Shown piece by piece: positions 27,232-37,400 of a DNA stretch of 64,000 bases. The stretch is from Rheinheimera oceanensis (GTDB taxonomy: Bacteria > Pseudomonadota > Gammaproteobacteria > Enterobacterales > Alteromonadaceae). Location: contig NZ_JAGPNM010000002.1 of NCBI RefSeq assembly GCF_018831085.1, forward strand, positions 690,445 to 754,444. Direction: 5' to 3'. Both the position numbers and the translations under genes were made by a program. The notes below the pieces were generated by a model. The model was not told the origin of the DNA and did no database searches. It saw nothing but the letters and a program-made list of their open reading frames with translations. Each line of letters starts with the position of its first letter. Positions within the stretch are counted from its first letter, which is position 1.

Positions 27232-30025
27232 ACAGCTGTCGCCAGCATTGTTCTACCGTCTGTTTTGCCTGCGCCAGGCTGTCTTGTGCTGGCAGCGTTG
27301 CCGGGGCCAGCGTCTGGCGGTGGCCCACTCCACGCAATAACTGATAAGCCTGTTGCAACGCCTGCACTTGTTGTGGCGGTAGTAAACCACATTCTGCGGC
27401 GGCATCCAGAATACGGATATTGTCACTGTAACGATATAATTGCGCATGTTCAGCAGCATAACCCAGCACCAGATACTGACTGATAAACTCCAGATCAACG
27501 ATCCCTCCCATGCTGTGTTTCGGATCTGCTGTGGCTGCACCATGGTGCTGACGCAATTTTTCGCGCATTTGCAGCACTTCTTCGCGTAATGTTGCCAAAT
27601 CACGTGGTTGGCTTAGTATCTGCTGGCGGATATGTTCAAACTTCTGCCGTATTGCGGTGCTGCCATAAATGGCACGCGCCCGCACCAGTGCCTGATGCTC
27701 CCAGGTCCAGGCTTCCTGCTGCATATACTCAGCGTAAGTCTGAATATGGATTGCCAGTAACCCCGAGTTCCCTGACGGCCGCAGCCGGGTATCTATTTCA
27801 TACAACACACCACTGTTAGTGCGGGTAGTACACAAATGCAGCACCCGTTGCACCAGTTTTAAGTAAAACTGCCGTGAATCAATGGCACGCTCACCCGAAG
27901 TAGCTTGCTGTGTATCGCACTGATGCACAAAAACCAGATCCAGATCAGAGCCATAACCCAGCTCCAGCCCCCCCAGCTTGCCATATGCAATGACAGCAAA
28001 CCCTTTATCGCCGTCAACCAAACCTGCCGGCGTACCATAGCGCTGTGTCATCTGCTGCCAGGCCAGCTCGACTACCTGCGCCAGTAGTACTTCTGCCAGC
28101 CAGGTCAGATGATCGCTGACTTTCATCAGTGGCAGCACGCCACTGATATCAGCGGCGGCAATACGTAACTGTTGCGCCTGCTTGTACTGGCGTAATGTTT
28201 CCATTAACAGTTCCAAATCATCAGACGCCACCCGCAGCATGTGCTGGCGCAAACGGTCCTGATAATCAGCCTGAGTAGCAATCTGGTAAAGTTGTGCCGG
28301 ATCGATCAGTTCATCCAGTAGCATGGGGTAACGCGATAAATGCTCTGCCAGCCAGCCGCTTTGGGTACATAGCAGAACAAGTTGCTGCAGGGCAGCCGGG
28401 TTTTCAAACAGCAGCTCAAGATAAGCCGTGCGGGTAACAATCTGGCGAAATACACCTAGTACCCGGCTTAGCACTGTTGGCGACGATTGTTGCTGTTGCA
28501 GCATATGCAGTAACAGCGGAATAAGCTTGGCCAGATAATCGCGGCCGCGCGGGCCGACACTGCGTTTCTGGCAGTCCTGCTTAAACTGCTGCAGTTGATT
28601 AATCAGTTCAGTAGCATCGGGTAGCGCTAACCATTCCAGTTGAGTGGCCAGCTCTTCTGCCGGTTGTTCGCTGTCCCAAACCAGCCGGCCCAGGGTAATT
28701 TCCTGCGGCTCCAACTCTTCGCTGTTATCAATAACCAGCTTAAACTGCTGGTGCACTCTTGCCATAGCCGTGTCGATCTGTTGCTGCAGCTGAGCCCAGT
28801 TATCCAGCCCTAAAGAAACCAGCAGCTGGCTTTGCGCCAACTCGTCTTGCGGTAAGGTTTGGGTTTGCTGATCATCAATGCCCTGCAGTGCTTGTTCTAC
28901 AGTACGCAGCAGCAGATAGTCGTCTTGCAGCTCTGTTACCTGTTGCCAGGTTAATACCTCTTCTTCTGCCAGCACTGGCAGGGCTTTCAGCAAAGCAGGT
29001 TGTTGCATCGCGGGTATCCGGCCACCGCGGATTAACTGCAGGGTTTGTACAATAAATTCAACTTCGCGAATGCCTCCTACACCCAGCTTAATATTGTTAT
29101 GCCGGTTCAGACGACGGTTTTCCTGCTCAATTTGCTGTTTCATCCGCCGCAGCGATTCAATAGCAGAAAAATCGATATAACGGCGGTAAATAAACGGCTT
29201 GAGCAACCGTTGCAATTCAGTGCTGTGATAACCATCAGGGTTAAGGATGCGGGCTTTTAGCATGGCATAGCGCTCCCATTCGCGCCCCTGCTCCTGATAG
29301 TAATCTTCCATGGCGGCAAAGCTCAGCGCCAAAGGGCCGCTGTCGCCAAAAGGTCGCAGCCGCATGTCTACCCGGTAAACAAAACCATCAGCTGTTACCT
29401 GATGCAAAGCGGCGATCAGTTTTTGTCCCAACCGGGTAAAAAATTGCTGGTTTTCACAACTACGCCTGCCACCGGTGGTTTCGCCATTGGCCGGATAGGT
29501 AAAAATAAGATCGATGTCAGACGAAAAATTCAACTCGCCGCCGCCCAGCTTGCCCATGCCCAGCACCAGTAACGGCATAGCATTGCCGTTCTGGTCCAGT
29601 GGCTTGCCCCACTGTTCGCTCAGTTGCTGATACGCCCAGTGGTAAGCAGTATTGATTAAGGTATCAGCCAGTTGCGATACTAACTGCAGGCTGTGGCTAA
29701 CGGTTTGTAATTTAAGCATATCAGCTGCAAGAATACGGCACAGTTGTGCGTTGCGGCAACGGCGCAGTGCGGCAAAAGCGGCAGTATCGTCCAATACCTG
29801 CTCTTCAGGCAGTGGCACAACCGGCTGCTGTAATTTTTGCAACAGCATAGTACTGTTAGTGAGCTCGGCCAGTAATGCCGGTTGTTGCTGTAAGGTCCGG
29901 CCAATAAAGCTGCTGCCACTTAACAGCCGGCGCAGCACTGCCTGTGCTTCTGCATTAAGACCGTCAAGCTCAAACCGGCTTAACATCTGGTTCAGATAAC
30001 TTTGCAACACCGTTTCAGACGCCAT
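27218..30025 (-). CDS. glnE: Bifunctional glutamine synthetase adenylyltransferase / adenylyl-removing enzyme
   Basis: A 935-residue protein (E. coli 946) with two nucleotidyltransferase halves. FSSDIDLIF (about 168) marks the deadenylylating N-terminal site and GSDLDLVF (about 690) the adenylylating C-terminal site, each followed by a helical GlnD-type domain. It adds or removes AMP on glutamine synthetase in response to PII. It is followed upstream (13-bp gap) by the CYTH gene, the same glnE-ygiF pairing as in E. coli. Confidence 0.95.
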   Translation of the reverse strand: MASETVLQSYLNQMLSRFELDGLNAEAQAVLRRLLSGSSFIGRTLQQQPALLAELTNSTMLLQKLQQPVVPLPEEQVLDDTAAFAALRRCRNAQLCRILAADMLKLQTVSHSLQLVSQLADTLINTAYHWAYQQLSEQWGKPLDQNGNAMPLLVLGMGKLGGGELNFSSDIDLIFTYPANGETTGGRRSCENQQFFTRLGQKLIAALHQVTADGFVYRVDMRLRPFGDSGPLALSFAAMEDYYQEQGREWERYAMLKARILNPDGYHSTELQRLLKPFIYRRYIDFSAIESLRRMKQQIEQENRRLNRHNNIKLGVGGIREVEFIVQTLQLIRGGRIPAMQQPALLKALPVLAEEEVLTWQQVTELQDDYLLLRTVEQALQGIDDQQTQTLPQDELAQSQLLVSLGLDNWAQLQQQIDTAMARVHQQFKLVIDNSEELEPQEITLGRLVWDSEQPAEELATQLEWLALPDATELINQLQQFKQDCQKRSVGPRGRDYLAKLIPLLLHMLQQQQSSPTVLSRVLGVFRQIVTRTAYLELLFENPAALQQLVLLCTQSGWLAEHLSRYPMLLDELIDPAQLYQIATQADYQDRLRQHMLRVASDDLELLMETLRQYKQAQQLRIAAADISGVLPLMKVSDHLTWLAEVLLAQVVELAWQQMTQRYGTPAGLVDGDKGFAVIAYGKLGGLELGYGSDLDLVFVHQCDTQQATSGERAIDSRQFYLKLVQRVLHLCTTRTNSGVLYEIDTRLRPSGNSGLLAIHIQTYAEYMQQEAWTWEHQALVRARAIYGSTAIRQKFEHIRQQILSQPRDLATLREEVLQMREKLRQHHGAATADPKHSMGGIVDLEFISQYLVLGYAAEHAQLYRYSDNIRILDAAAECGLLPPQQVQALQQAYQLLRGVGHRQTLAPATLPAQDSLAQAKQTVEQCWRQLFNQF

Positions 30026-30038
30026 ATGCTACCCCGCT

Positions 30039-30941
30039 TTACGCGTTTTGATACAGATATTCAGACACCGCCAGCAACAGCTCATTATACCGGCACCAGC
30101 CAAACACTCCGGCATTTAGCAGCACAGCATCAGCCAACGCAGTAGCCTCTGCAGATAAGTGCTGCAGCCGTGTCTGCTCAGATAACGATAACGCCAGAGC
30201 AGCTAAAGCCTGGCTGGCAACTTTAAGCGCTGCACTATTTTGTGTTTGCCCATAACAAGCTTCTGCCTGTTGCAGTGCGCGGATTTGTGCCAGCATGGTG
30301 TTGCCGGTGTGTTGTGGTAAAGCCACAGTTTGCTGCGCACGCAGGCTATATCCCCGCGCGGCTTTACTCTGCCAGCCGGTACGCAGTGGTAGCTGTTGTA
30401 ATAAGGTTCTGGCCAGTGCAAATAACTGTAAGGCGTTACCGCTAATCAGCTCCAGCTCCAACTCTGCTATCGGTTGGCGGTAGCTGCCAGAGCGGATTTC
30501 GCCCTGATCATATGCCAGTTCAACTTCACTGCCATCGGTACAGCGCAGCAACCAGCTGCGGCGGACAAAATCAGTACGGAATAACTCTGTCAGGTGTTGC
30601 TGTAGTTGCGCTACATCAGCCCGGGCCGGCCAGATCTCGGCCGGAAAAGCCGCCAGCTTTGGCACAACGCCATCACAGGGCACATTATATTCCGGCCGCA
30701 TTTGCATGGCACCGTGCTGGCTGCCGGCCAGCTTAATAGTTTGTTCATAACGCCCCTGCTTTAACCGGCTACGCAGCCCCATATCGTGCTGGCGAAACCA
30801 ACTGTCGGCAGTATCAAAATAGGCATTTAATAAGGTGTTATGCTCGCTATGCTGCAGTTCTCCCAGTTGTGGAATTAACTGCATCAAACTGTCCAGCCCG
30901 GAGGATGGCAGCAGATACTTCAGCTCAAGTTCAGTACTCAT
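30039..30941 (-). CDS. ygiF: CYTH-domain inorganic triphosphatase (YgiF-like), short form
   Basis: The N-terminal signature ELELKYLLP and the alternating charged strands to about residue 205 are a CYTH triphosphate tunnel, which in E. coli YgiF hydrolyses tripolyphosphate. At 300 residues it is well short of E. coli YgiF (433), and the C-terminal part is only about 95 residues of helices, so the CHAD domain is missing or heavily reduced. Neighbouring glnE and ygiM support orthology. Confidence 0.85.
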   Translation of the reverse strand: MSTELELKYLLPSSGLDSLMQLIPQLGELQHSEHNTLLNAYFDTADSWFRQHDMGLRSRLKQGRYEQTIKLAGSQHGAMQMRPEYNVPCDGVVPKLAAFPAEIWPARADVAQLQQHLTELFRTDFVRRSWLLRCTDGSEVELAYDQGEIRSGSYRQPIAELELELISGNALQLFALARTLLQQLPLRTGWQSKAARGYSLRAQQTVALPQHTGNTMLAQIRALQQAEACYGQTQNSAALKVASQALAALALSLSEQTRLQHLSAEATALADAVLLNAGVFGWCRYNELLLAVSEYLYQNA

Positions 30942-31075
30942 TGGTTACTCTGTGCGTCGCACCGACGGCAAGACGCCGTGCAGCTGCGTTTACCCCTTGT
31001 CAATTGCAGCACAACTCCCTATCATCCAAGATATTGGCTGCAAAGCGGTTTCATTTAAATAAGCTCAGGATACCT

Positions 31076-31675
31076 ATGTTCAGATTAATTAAAAGCACCC
31101 TGCTGGTATTATTTTCAGCCTGGTTGTTGGCGCTTTCATCTCAGGCTATGGCGCAAGACGGCTCTAAACCTGCTTTTATCAGTGATGCCTTATTTGTATT
31201 TCTGCATTCCGGCCCTAACAACCAGTATCGTATTATCGGCACCGTTAATGCTGGCCAGAGTGTTACTTTTCTGCGGGAAGACAGTGCCACCGGCTATGCC
31301 GAAATTCAGGTAGACGGCAAAACCGGCTGGTTACCCAAAGAACATGTTACCTATACGCCAGGCTTGCTTGCCCAGTTAGAAAAGCTTAAAGCTGAATATG
31401 CCCAATACAACGAAACGTTAAATGCACTGGAGCAACAGCGTGATCAGTTAAACAGCCAGCTCAGTGAAGCGGTAACCGAGCGACAAAAAGCTGTTGAGCA
31501 GTTAGAGCAGGCCAACCGCGCTTACGAGCAACTCAAAGTGCAACTGGAAAATACCCAAAGCGCTATCTGGGAAAAACCGATGGTTTTGGGCTCATTAATC
31601 CTGCTGGCGGGGTTAATTTTCGGCTTGCTGCTGCCACTGTTAGTACCTAAACGCCGCAACAGCGAGCGCTGGTAA
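31076..31675 (+). CDS. ygiM: SH3-domain membrane protein YgiM (TIGR04211)
   Basis: From the ATG at 31076: a signal peptide (to about AMAQ, residue 24), a bacterial SH3 domain (about 28-90), a long coiled coil (about 95-165), a membrane helix (about 172-192) and a basic tail. This is the TIGR04211 / YgiM architecture; SH3b domains bind peptidoglycan or its peptides. Upstream in-frame starts from 30869 overlap the divergent CYTH gene and lack a signal. Function in E. coli is not well defined. Confidence 0.87.
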   Translation: MFRLIKSTLLVLFSAWLLALSSQAMAQDGSKPAFISDALFVFLHSGPNNQYRIIGTVNAGQSVTFLREDSATGYAEIQVDGKTGWLPKEHVTYTPGLLAQLEKLKAEYAQYNETLNALEQQRDQLNSQLSEAVTERQKAVEQLEQANRAYEQLKVQLENTQSAIWEKPMVLGSLILLAGLIFGLLLPLLVPKRRNSERW

Positions 31676-31685
31676 TATTATCACT

Positions 31686-32192
31686 TCAGCCCGCCAGCGG
31701 CGGGCTGTCTGTTGTTTTCAGTGGTAAACCACTATCACTTTTTACTTTTTCTATCACCACATAAGTGTGTGTTTGCGCTACGCCCGGCAAATCCACAATC
31801 AGTGCCAGAATACTGCGATATGCGTCCATATTAGGCAGCCGCAGTTTAAGTAAATAATCAAAGCCACCCGCCACCATATGGCATTCAGCTACCTGGGGAA
31901 TTTGCACCACAGCATCACGGAATTTATCAAATACCTCACTGGTGGTTCTGTCCAGCGTAACCTGAATAAAAGCCGCAGTACCAAAACCCAGCTTGGCAGC
32001 ATTTAACCGCGCACCAAAGCCGTCGATATAACCTTCTTTTTCCAGCCGCTTTACCCGGTCAATACAGGGGCTGGCACTTAAATTCACTTTTTTTGCCAAA
32101 TCAACGTTAGCAATGCGGCCGTCACGCTGCAGCGTGTCCAGAATACTGATATCTATCCGGTCCAGCCCTTTACTTTTTACAGGTGTACTCAT
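31686..32192 (-). CDS. Lrp/AsnC-family transcriptional regulator, probable putA regulator
   Basis: A 168-residue regulator with an N-terminal helix-turn-helix (about 10-60, including GRIANVDLAKKVNLS) and an AsnC ligand-binding domain (about 75-155, including GGFDYLLK and LPGVAQTHTYVV). It closely resembles Lrp. It is divergent from putA with 132 bp between the start codons, and the PutA here lacks its own DNA-binding domain, so this protein probably senses proline and controls putA. Confidence 0.9.
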   Translation of the reverse strand: MSTPVKSKGLDRIDISILDTLQRDGRIANVDLAKKVNLSASPCIDRVKRLEKEGYIDGFGARLNAAKLGFGTAAFIQVTLDRTTSEVFDKFRDAVVQIPQVAECHMVAGGFDYLLKLRLPNMDAYRSILALIVDLPGVAQTHTYVVIEKVKSDSGLPLKTTDSPPLAG

Positions 32193-32283
32193 GGCAGCAA
32201 TTTTTCTGGTTTTGGTTAGTAATGGCAGAATTATATAGGGTTAAAGCAGAAAAATAACCACCCTATACGGCAGACTTTTCACT

Positions 32284-32298
32284 AGAATGCCGCATTCT
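32284..32298. promoter_or_regulatory. 7-1-7 dyad upstream of putA
   Basis: AGAATGC-C-GCATTCT is a perfect palindrome 26 bp before the putA ATG, in the intergenic region shared with the Lrp-type gene. It is a plausible operator. The assignment to that regulator is inference. Confidence 0.45.
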
Positions 32299-32324
32299 CA
32301 AATCTTGTCAGGAAGCTAACTGCC

Positions 32325-35300
32325 ATGTTGTACAACGGTTCCCTGGTTGCCACCCAACCACTGCGTCAAACTATTCGTGATTTCTATCGTGCTGATGAAG
32401 ATAAGGTATTAGATTATCTGCTGCCATTGGCCGACATTGGCGTGAATGCCCGCAGCCGGGCATGGGAACGTGCACGCCAGTTAGTGCTGACTATCCGTCA
32501 GGCTCAGGTAGGTAAAGGCGGCGTTGATGCGCTGCTGAACGAATTTTCGTTGTCTACTGAAGAAGGCCTGGTGTTGATGTGTCTGGCCGAAGCGCTGCTG
32601 CGTGTGCCGGATAAAACCACCGCAGACCGTTTAATCCGCGACAAACTCTCGCAAGGTGACTGGAGCTCGCATTTGGGCAACAGCAGCTCATTATTTGTTA
32701 ATGCTTCAGCCTGGGGCTTGCTGCTTACCGGCAAACTGGTGAACTACTCAGACGAGCAGAAAAAGCAACAATTTGGCCTGTTAAAACGCACCTGTGGCCG
32801 CCTGGGCGAGCCGGTGATCCGTCAGGCTGTGCGTTACGCCATGCAGATAATGGGCGCGCAGTTTGTTATGGGCACCACTATCGGCGCCGCGCTGGAACGT
32901 GCTGCAGAAATGGAAGCGAAAGGCTTTCGTTATTCTTACGATATGCTGGGCGAAGGTGCCCGCACTATGGCTGATGCTAACCGCTACTTCGACAGTTATA
33001 TGCGGGCTATTGATACCATAGGTAAAGCTGCCAAAGGCCGTGGCCCGTTTAACAGCCCCGGTATTTCGGTAAAGTTATCGGCCATTCACCCGCGCTATGA
33101 ATTCAGCCACCGTGACCGTGTCATTGAAGAGTTAATTCCACGGGTAAAACAGCTGGCACTGGCTGCCAAAGCTTATGATATTGGCTTTACTATTGATGCT
33201 GAAGAAGCCGACCGGCTGGATATTTCTCTGGATATTATTGAAGCGGTATTCAGTGATCCGGCGCTGGATGGCTGGGAAGGCTTCGGCCTGGCAGTGCAGG
33301 CGTACCAGAAGCGCGGCATTCATGTAATTGAATGGCTGCGCGATTTAACAGTAAGAGTTGGCCGTAAAATGATGGTACGGCTGGTAAAAGGCGCTTACTG
33401 GGATACCGAAATTAAACTCAGCCAGCTTGAAGGCTTTAGCGACTTCCCGGTATTTAGCCGCAAACCCTCTACTGATGTGTCCTATCAGGCCTGTGCGAAA
33501 AAAATGCTCAGCTACCGCGACAGCATTTATCCGCAGTTTGCTACCCATAATGCCTACACCGTAGCCACTATTATGGAGATGACCAACGACTACAGCGGTT
33601 TTGAATTCCAGCGCCTGCACGGCATGGGCGATGCGCTGTACGACGAAATAGTGATTAAAGACAAGATCCCTTGCCGTATTTATGCACCGGTGGGTGAGCA
33701 CTCCGACTTACTGGCTTATTTGGTACGCCGTTTGCTGGAAAACGGCGCCAACAGCTCCTTTGTTAACAACATTATTGATGAAACCATACCGGTAGAATCG
33801 CTGCTAAACGACGCAGTAGAAACTGTGCGCAGCTGGAAGCAAAAGCGAAACCGGCAAATACCGCTGCCGGCCAACTTATATGGTAGCGAACGCAAAAACT
33901 CCAACGGCCTTGATTTAACAGATATTGATCAGCTGGAAGCAGTAAAAACAGCCATGGCTCAGTGGTTTGAATCAGTTAAGCAGATCCCGGTGCAACCCAA
34001 TGCCGTGCCGGTAACTAACCCGGCCCAGCTCGATGAAACCATTGGCTATTTGCAATATGCCGACAAAGACAAGATGCAGCACATTCTGGCCAACGCTGAG
34101 GCCGCTTTTAGCAGCTGGTCAACAACCGATATTACAGAGCGTGCTGCCCTGCTGCGCCGCATTGCTGATGCGCTGGAAACTCACCGTAACGAACTTTTGG
34201 CACTTTGCGTAAAAGAAGCAGGCAAAACCCTGGGCGACAGCGTGGCAGAAGTGCGCGAAGCAATCGACTTTTGCCGTTACTATGCCGCCCGCGCTGAAGA
34301 GCTGTTTGCTCAGCCCGGGCAAGCCCGTGGCGTATTTTTATGTATCAGCCCATGGAATTTCCCGCTGGCCATTTTCTTAGGCCAGGTAGCCGCAGCCATT
34401 GTGGTTGGTAATACTGTTGTGGCTAAACCAGCCGAGCAAACCAGTTTAATCGCCATACGCACTGTCGACATTATGCGCCAGTGCGGCATGCCAGAGCATG
34501 TAGTACAACTGGTTATTGCCCCTGGCAGCCAGGTTGGCCAGCACATAGTGCCTGACAGCCGTATTCAGGGGGTAATGTTTACCGGCTCTACTGAAACCGG
34601 CTGCTGGATAGCACGTAAGCTGGCAGAACGTGGCGGCGAGCCGGTACCGCTGATTGCCGAAACCGGCGGCCAGAACTGTATGATTGTTGACTCGACCGCC
34701 CTGCCAGAGCAGGTAGTAGATGATGTGATCTCGTCGGGTTTCCAAAGTGCCGGCCAGCGCTGTTCTGCGCTAAGGGTACTGTTTTTACAGGAAGATGTGG
34801 CAGATAAAATTATTACCATGCTAAAAGGCGCAATGGCAGAGCTGCATGTGGGTGACCCACAGTGGCTTAGTACCGACCTCGGCCCGGTAATTGATGCCAA
34901 AGCGCATGAGCGGTTAACCAGCCATGTGCAGTATTTAGCCGACAAAGCCACATTACACTACGAGTGCGCTATTCCGGCAGGTGATCGGCATTATTTCTTC
35001 GCACCGCGCCTGTACGAGATCAGCGATTTAACCGTGCTGGAGCGCGAAGTATTTGGCCCTGTCGTGCACATTATCCGCTTTAAAGCCGATGAGGTTGATA
35101 ACATTATTAACCAAATCAACGCTACCGGCTATGGCCTGACAATGGGCGTACACAGCCGTATTGAGCAATTTACTAACCGGGTTGCCCGCGATATTAAAGC
35201 CGGCAATATTTATGTAAACCGCAATATGATTGGTGCTGTTGTTGGCGTGCAGCCCTTTGGTGGCCGTGGTTTATCCGGTACTGGTCCTAAAGCGGGTGGC

Positions 35301-36101
35301 CCGTTGTATCTGACACGGTTAATTAAAGACAATCTGGATGTCAGCTGCCAGGCACTGGATGATGCCAAGCGTCATCGCCTGCTAAGCGAAACGACCAGCA
35401 GCGCGGTGGCCTATGCTATGCCAGCTGCCATCGGTGCACAGCAGCAGTGGTCACTACAGTCAATAAACCAACGCACCTCTGTGTTGCGTCAGTTTATGGC
35501 ATCACTGGCAGCCAATGCAGTAGTCAGTAAGCAAGAGCCGGATTTAGAGCAGGTTTTAACGCTGGCTCAGCAAAAACTGGCACAGGTAGAGCGCGAATTG
35601 CAAAAGCCTATTGCCCTGCCCGGCCCTACCGGCGAAAGCAATATGCTGGTACTGGACCCGCGCGGTGTGTTGGCGTTGGTGCGTGACGAATCAGCAGCGT
35701 TCAGCCACTGGTTACTGGCAATTATTACGGCGCTGGCAGCAGGTAACGCCGTGGTAACAGCGGTAGAAGAGGCCGATATGGCAGAAGCAGAAGCTTGCAT
35801 TAAGGCGCTGCAACAAGCCGGCATGCCACAGCACTTAGTATCTGTAATACGGCTGGACTGCCTGACAACTCTGCTGGCGCATCAGGATCTGGCTGGGGCG
35901 ATGATCGACGTTAGCAGCGCAGTCAAACCTTTATGTGCCGAGCTGCTGGCAGCGCGTGAAGGCGCTATACTGCCACTGATCACAGCACCGGCAGGGCCGC
36001 AGTTACTGCACCGTCTGGTGACAGAAAAAACCATTACCATTAATACTACGGCCGCTGGTGGTAATGCATCACTGATGACAATGGCAGACAACATCGGCTA
36101 A
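32325..36101 (+). CDS. putA: Bifunctional proline dehydrogenase / L-glutamate gamma-semialdehyde dehydrogenase
   Basis: A 1258-residue enzyme oxidising proline to glutamate at the membrane. The FAD proline dehydrogenase barrel fills about residues 80-500 (RLHGMGDALYDEIV), the NAD aldehyde dehydrogenase about 570-1040 (FTGSTETG; catalytic Cys in AGQRCSALR), and a C-terminal ALDH-like domain about 1060-1258. Compared with E. coli PutA (1320 residues), the N-terminal ribbon-helix-helix repressor domain of about 50 residues is missing, so this is a long non-DNA-binding PutA. The divergent Lrp-type gene probably replaces that regulatory role. A terminator follows. Confidence 0.97.
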   Translation: MLYNGSLVATQPLRQTIRDFYRADEDKVLDYLLPLADIGVNARSRAWERARQLVLTIRQAQVGKGGVDALLNEFSLSTEEGLVLMCLAEALLRVPDKTTADRLIRDKLSQGDWSSHLGNSSSLFVNASAWGLLLTGKLVNYSDEQKKQQFGLLKRTCGRLGEPVIRQAVRYAMQIMGAQFVMGTTIGAALERAAEMEAKGFRYSYDMLGEGARTMADANRYFDSYMRAIDTIGKAAKGRGPFNSPGISVKLSAIHPRYEFSHRDRVIEELIPRVKQLALAAKAYDIGFTIDAEEADRLDISLDIIEAVFSDPALDGWEGFGLAVQAYQKRGIHVIEWLRDLTVRVGRKMMVRLVKGAYWDTEIKLSQLEGFSDFPVFSRKPSTDVSYQACAKKMLSYRDSIYPQFATHNAYTVATIMEMTNDYSGFEFQRLHGMGDALYDEIVIKDKIPCRIYAPVGEHSDLLAYLVRRLLENGANSSFVNNIIDETIPVESLLNDAVETVRSWKQKRNRQIPLPANLYGSERKNSNGLDLTDIDQLEAVKTAMAQWFESVKQIPVQPNAVPVTNPAQLDETIGYLQYADKDKMQHILANAEAAFSSWSTTDITERAALLRRIADALETHRNELLALCVKEAGKTLGDSVAEVREAIDFCRYYAARAEELFAQPGQARGVFLCISPWNFPLAIFLGQVAAAIVVGNTVVAKPAEQTSLIAIRTVDIMRQCGMPEHVVQLVIAPGSQVGQHIVPDSRIQGVMFTGSTETGCWIARKLAERGGEPVPLIAETGGQNCMIVDSTALPEQVVDDVISSGFQSAGQRCSALRVLFLQEDVADKIITMLKGAMAELHVGDPQWLSTDLGPVIDAKAHERLTSHVQYLADKATLHYECAIPAGDRHYFFAPRLYEISDLTVLEREVFGPVVHIIRFKADEVDNIINQINATGYGLTMGVHSRIEQFTNRVARDIKAGNIYVNRNMIGAVVGVQPFGGRGLSGTGPKAGGPLYLTRLIKDNLDVSCQALDDAKRHRLLSETTSSAVAYAMPAAIGAQQQWSLQSINQRTSVLRQFMASLAANAVVSKQEPDLEQVLTLAQQKLAQVERELQKPIALPGPTGESNMLVLDPRGVLALVRDESAAFSHWLLAIITALAAGNAVVTAVEEADMAEAEACIKALQQAGMPQHLVSVIRLDCLTTLLAHQDLAGAMIDVSSAVKPLCAELLAAREGAILPLITAPAGPQLLHRLVTEKTITINTTAAGGNASLMTMADNIG

Positions 36102-36124
36102 CTGTTACAGTTTATCACAACGAT

Positions 36125-36147
36125 AAGGCCCGCATTTGCGGGCTTTA
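36125..36147 (+). terminator. putA terminator
   Basis: GCCCGC and GCGGGC form a stem with loop ATTT (36128-36143), followed by TTTAT, 24 bp after the putA stop. Confidence 0.75.
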
Positions 36148-36271
36148 TGCTATGTTATACCTTGCGCTATCGCGATATTATGACAAACCATCTCGTTGTT
36201 AATTTATAGTTAAGGTTACTTAAGGTAAAATAGCGGGCTGGGCTCAGGGGCGATTTTGGACTACAAAATAG

Positions 36272-37399
36272 ATGGCATATCAGGAAGTTAATATATCTGA
36301 TTTACAACCAGGCAGTTATGTTGTGCAGGTATTACAACAGTCTGGTGATATTGTCGTCAAACATGCAGGCTGGGTTCGTACCAAACAAGCGATAGACATA
36401 CTGCGCAAAAAAGGCGTTAAAATAGTTCTTATCGACCCGGCTAAAGCTATAACCAACCCCTCCCCTGCAATACCTGACGAACCCATTGCTACAGCAGAAG
36501 AATTATCACCACGGGTGCTCTTTGCCGATGAATGGCCAAGAGCAGAAAAAACCCTGCAACAAACCCAACGCGTACAACGCCAGATGCTGGACGCAGTGCG
36601 CAACGACAACAATATTGATTTGACGCTGGTACATGAAGTCAGCGCCGGGCTGGCAGAATCTATCAGCCGTAATCAGGATGTCTTGCTGTGTCTTAACCGT
36701 ATAGCAGAGCAAAGCGATACCTTGTTGCAGCACAGTATCAGTTGCGCGGTGTATATGGCAGCTTTTGCGCGCTACCTGAATTTACCTTCGCACAAAGTGC
36801 AATCGCTGATAACGGCAGCCTTATTACATGATATTGGTAAAGCCATCAGCCCGGACTATCTGCAAATGGCAGATCATCTGGCAATTCCGGCCAGTTTAAA
36901 TGCTCTGCAAAAAACAGCTAAACTGGCTGGCGAAGTGTCGTTATGGATCAGCCAGCATTGTGCCCACCTGGATGGCAGCGGCGTGCCCAAAATTGCCGCA
37001 CGGCAGATAGAAAAAGGCAGCCGGATGCTGGCAATAGTTAACTCATACGAAAAACTGACCGCATCACAGGCACCTAAACTTGGCCCGCTGGCGGCATCCC
37101 GCCAGTTGCTGGAGCGCACACCTCACCAGTTGGATGCTGAACTGCTGCAACTGTTTATTAAATGTATTGGTATTTATCCACCCGGCTCAGTAGTTAAACT
37201 GAGCAGCGGCAAGCTGGCACTGGTACTGGAAAATAACGCCAAAAAACCGTTGTTACCCAAGGTTAAAGTGTTTTACCACAGCGTGCATCAACACCACATT
37301 CCGCCTAAAATCCTCGACTTGTGGCGCCAGCAGGAAGAGCAGATAGACAGTTGCGTTGATTTGAAGAAATTCGGTCTGGATGTAAAAAACTATATCTGA
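36272..37399 (+). CDS. HD-GYP-like protein with DUF3391, active site degenerate
   Basis: A 375-residue cytoplasmic protein with an N-terminal DUF3391 domain (about 1-70; LQPGSYVVQV) and an HD phosphohydrolase domain (about 150-290) containing LLHDIGK. HD-GYP enzymes hydrolyse cyclic-di-GMP. Two signature positions are changed: the GYP motif reads GSGVP, and the usual AD-YDAL segment reads IVNSYEKL with Asn for Asp. It may be a weak or inactive phosphodiesterase acting as a c-di-GMP receptor. No clear Shine-Dalgarno precedes the ATG. It converges with gspB with a 1-bp gap. Confidence 0.8.
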   Translation: MAYQEVNISDLQPGSYVVQVLQQSGDIVVKHAGWVRTKQAIDILRKKGVKIVLIDPAKAITNPSPAIPDEPIATAEELSPRVLFADEWPRAEKTLQQTQRVQRQMLDAVRNDNNIDLTLVHEVSAGLAESISRNQDVLLCLNRIAEQSDTLLQHSISCAVYMAAFARYLNLPSHKVQSLITAALLHDIGKAISPDYLQMADHLAIPASLNALQKTAKLAGEVSLWISQHCAHLDGSGVPKIAARQIEKGSRMLAIVNSYEKLTASQAPKLGPLAASRQLLERTPHQLDAELLQLFIKCIGIYPPGSVVKLSSGKLALVLENNAKKPLLPKVKVFYHSVHQHHIPPKILDLWRQQEEQIDSCVDLKKFGLDVKNYI

Positions 37400-37400
37400 A

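Noticed and set aside
30869..31075. Long N-terminal extension of YgiM
   Set aside because: It overlaps the divergent CYTH gene and would bury the signal peptide; the start is 31076.
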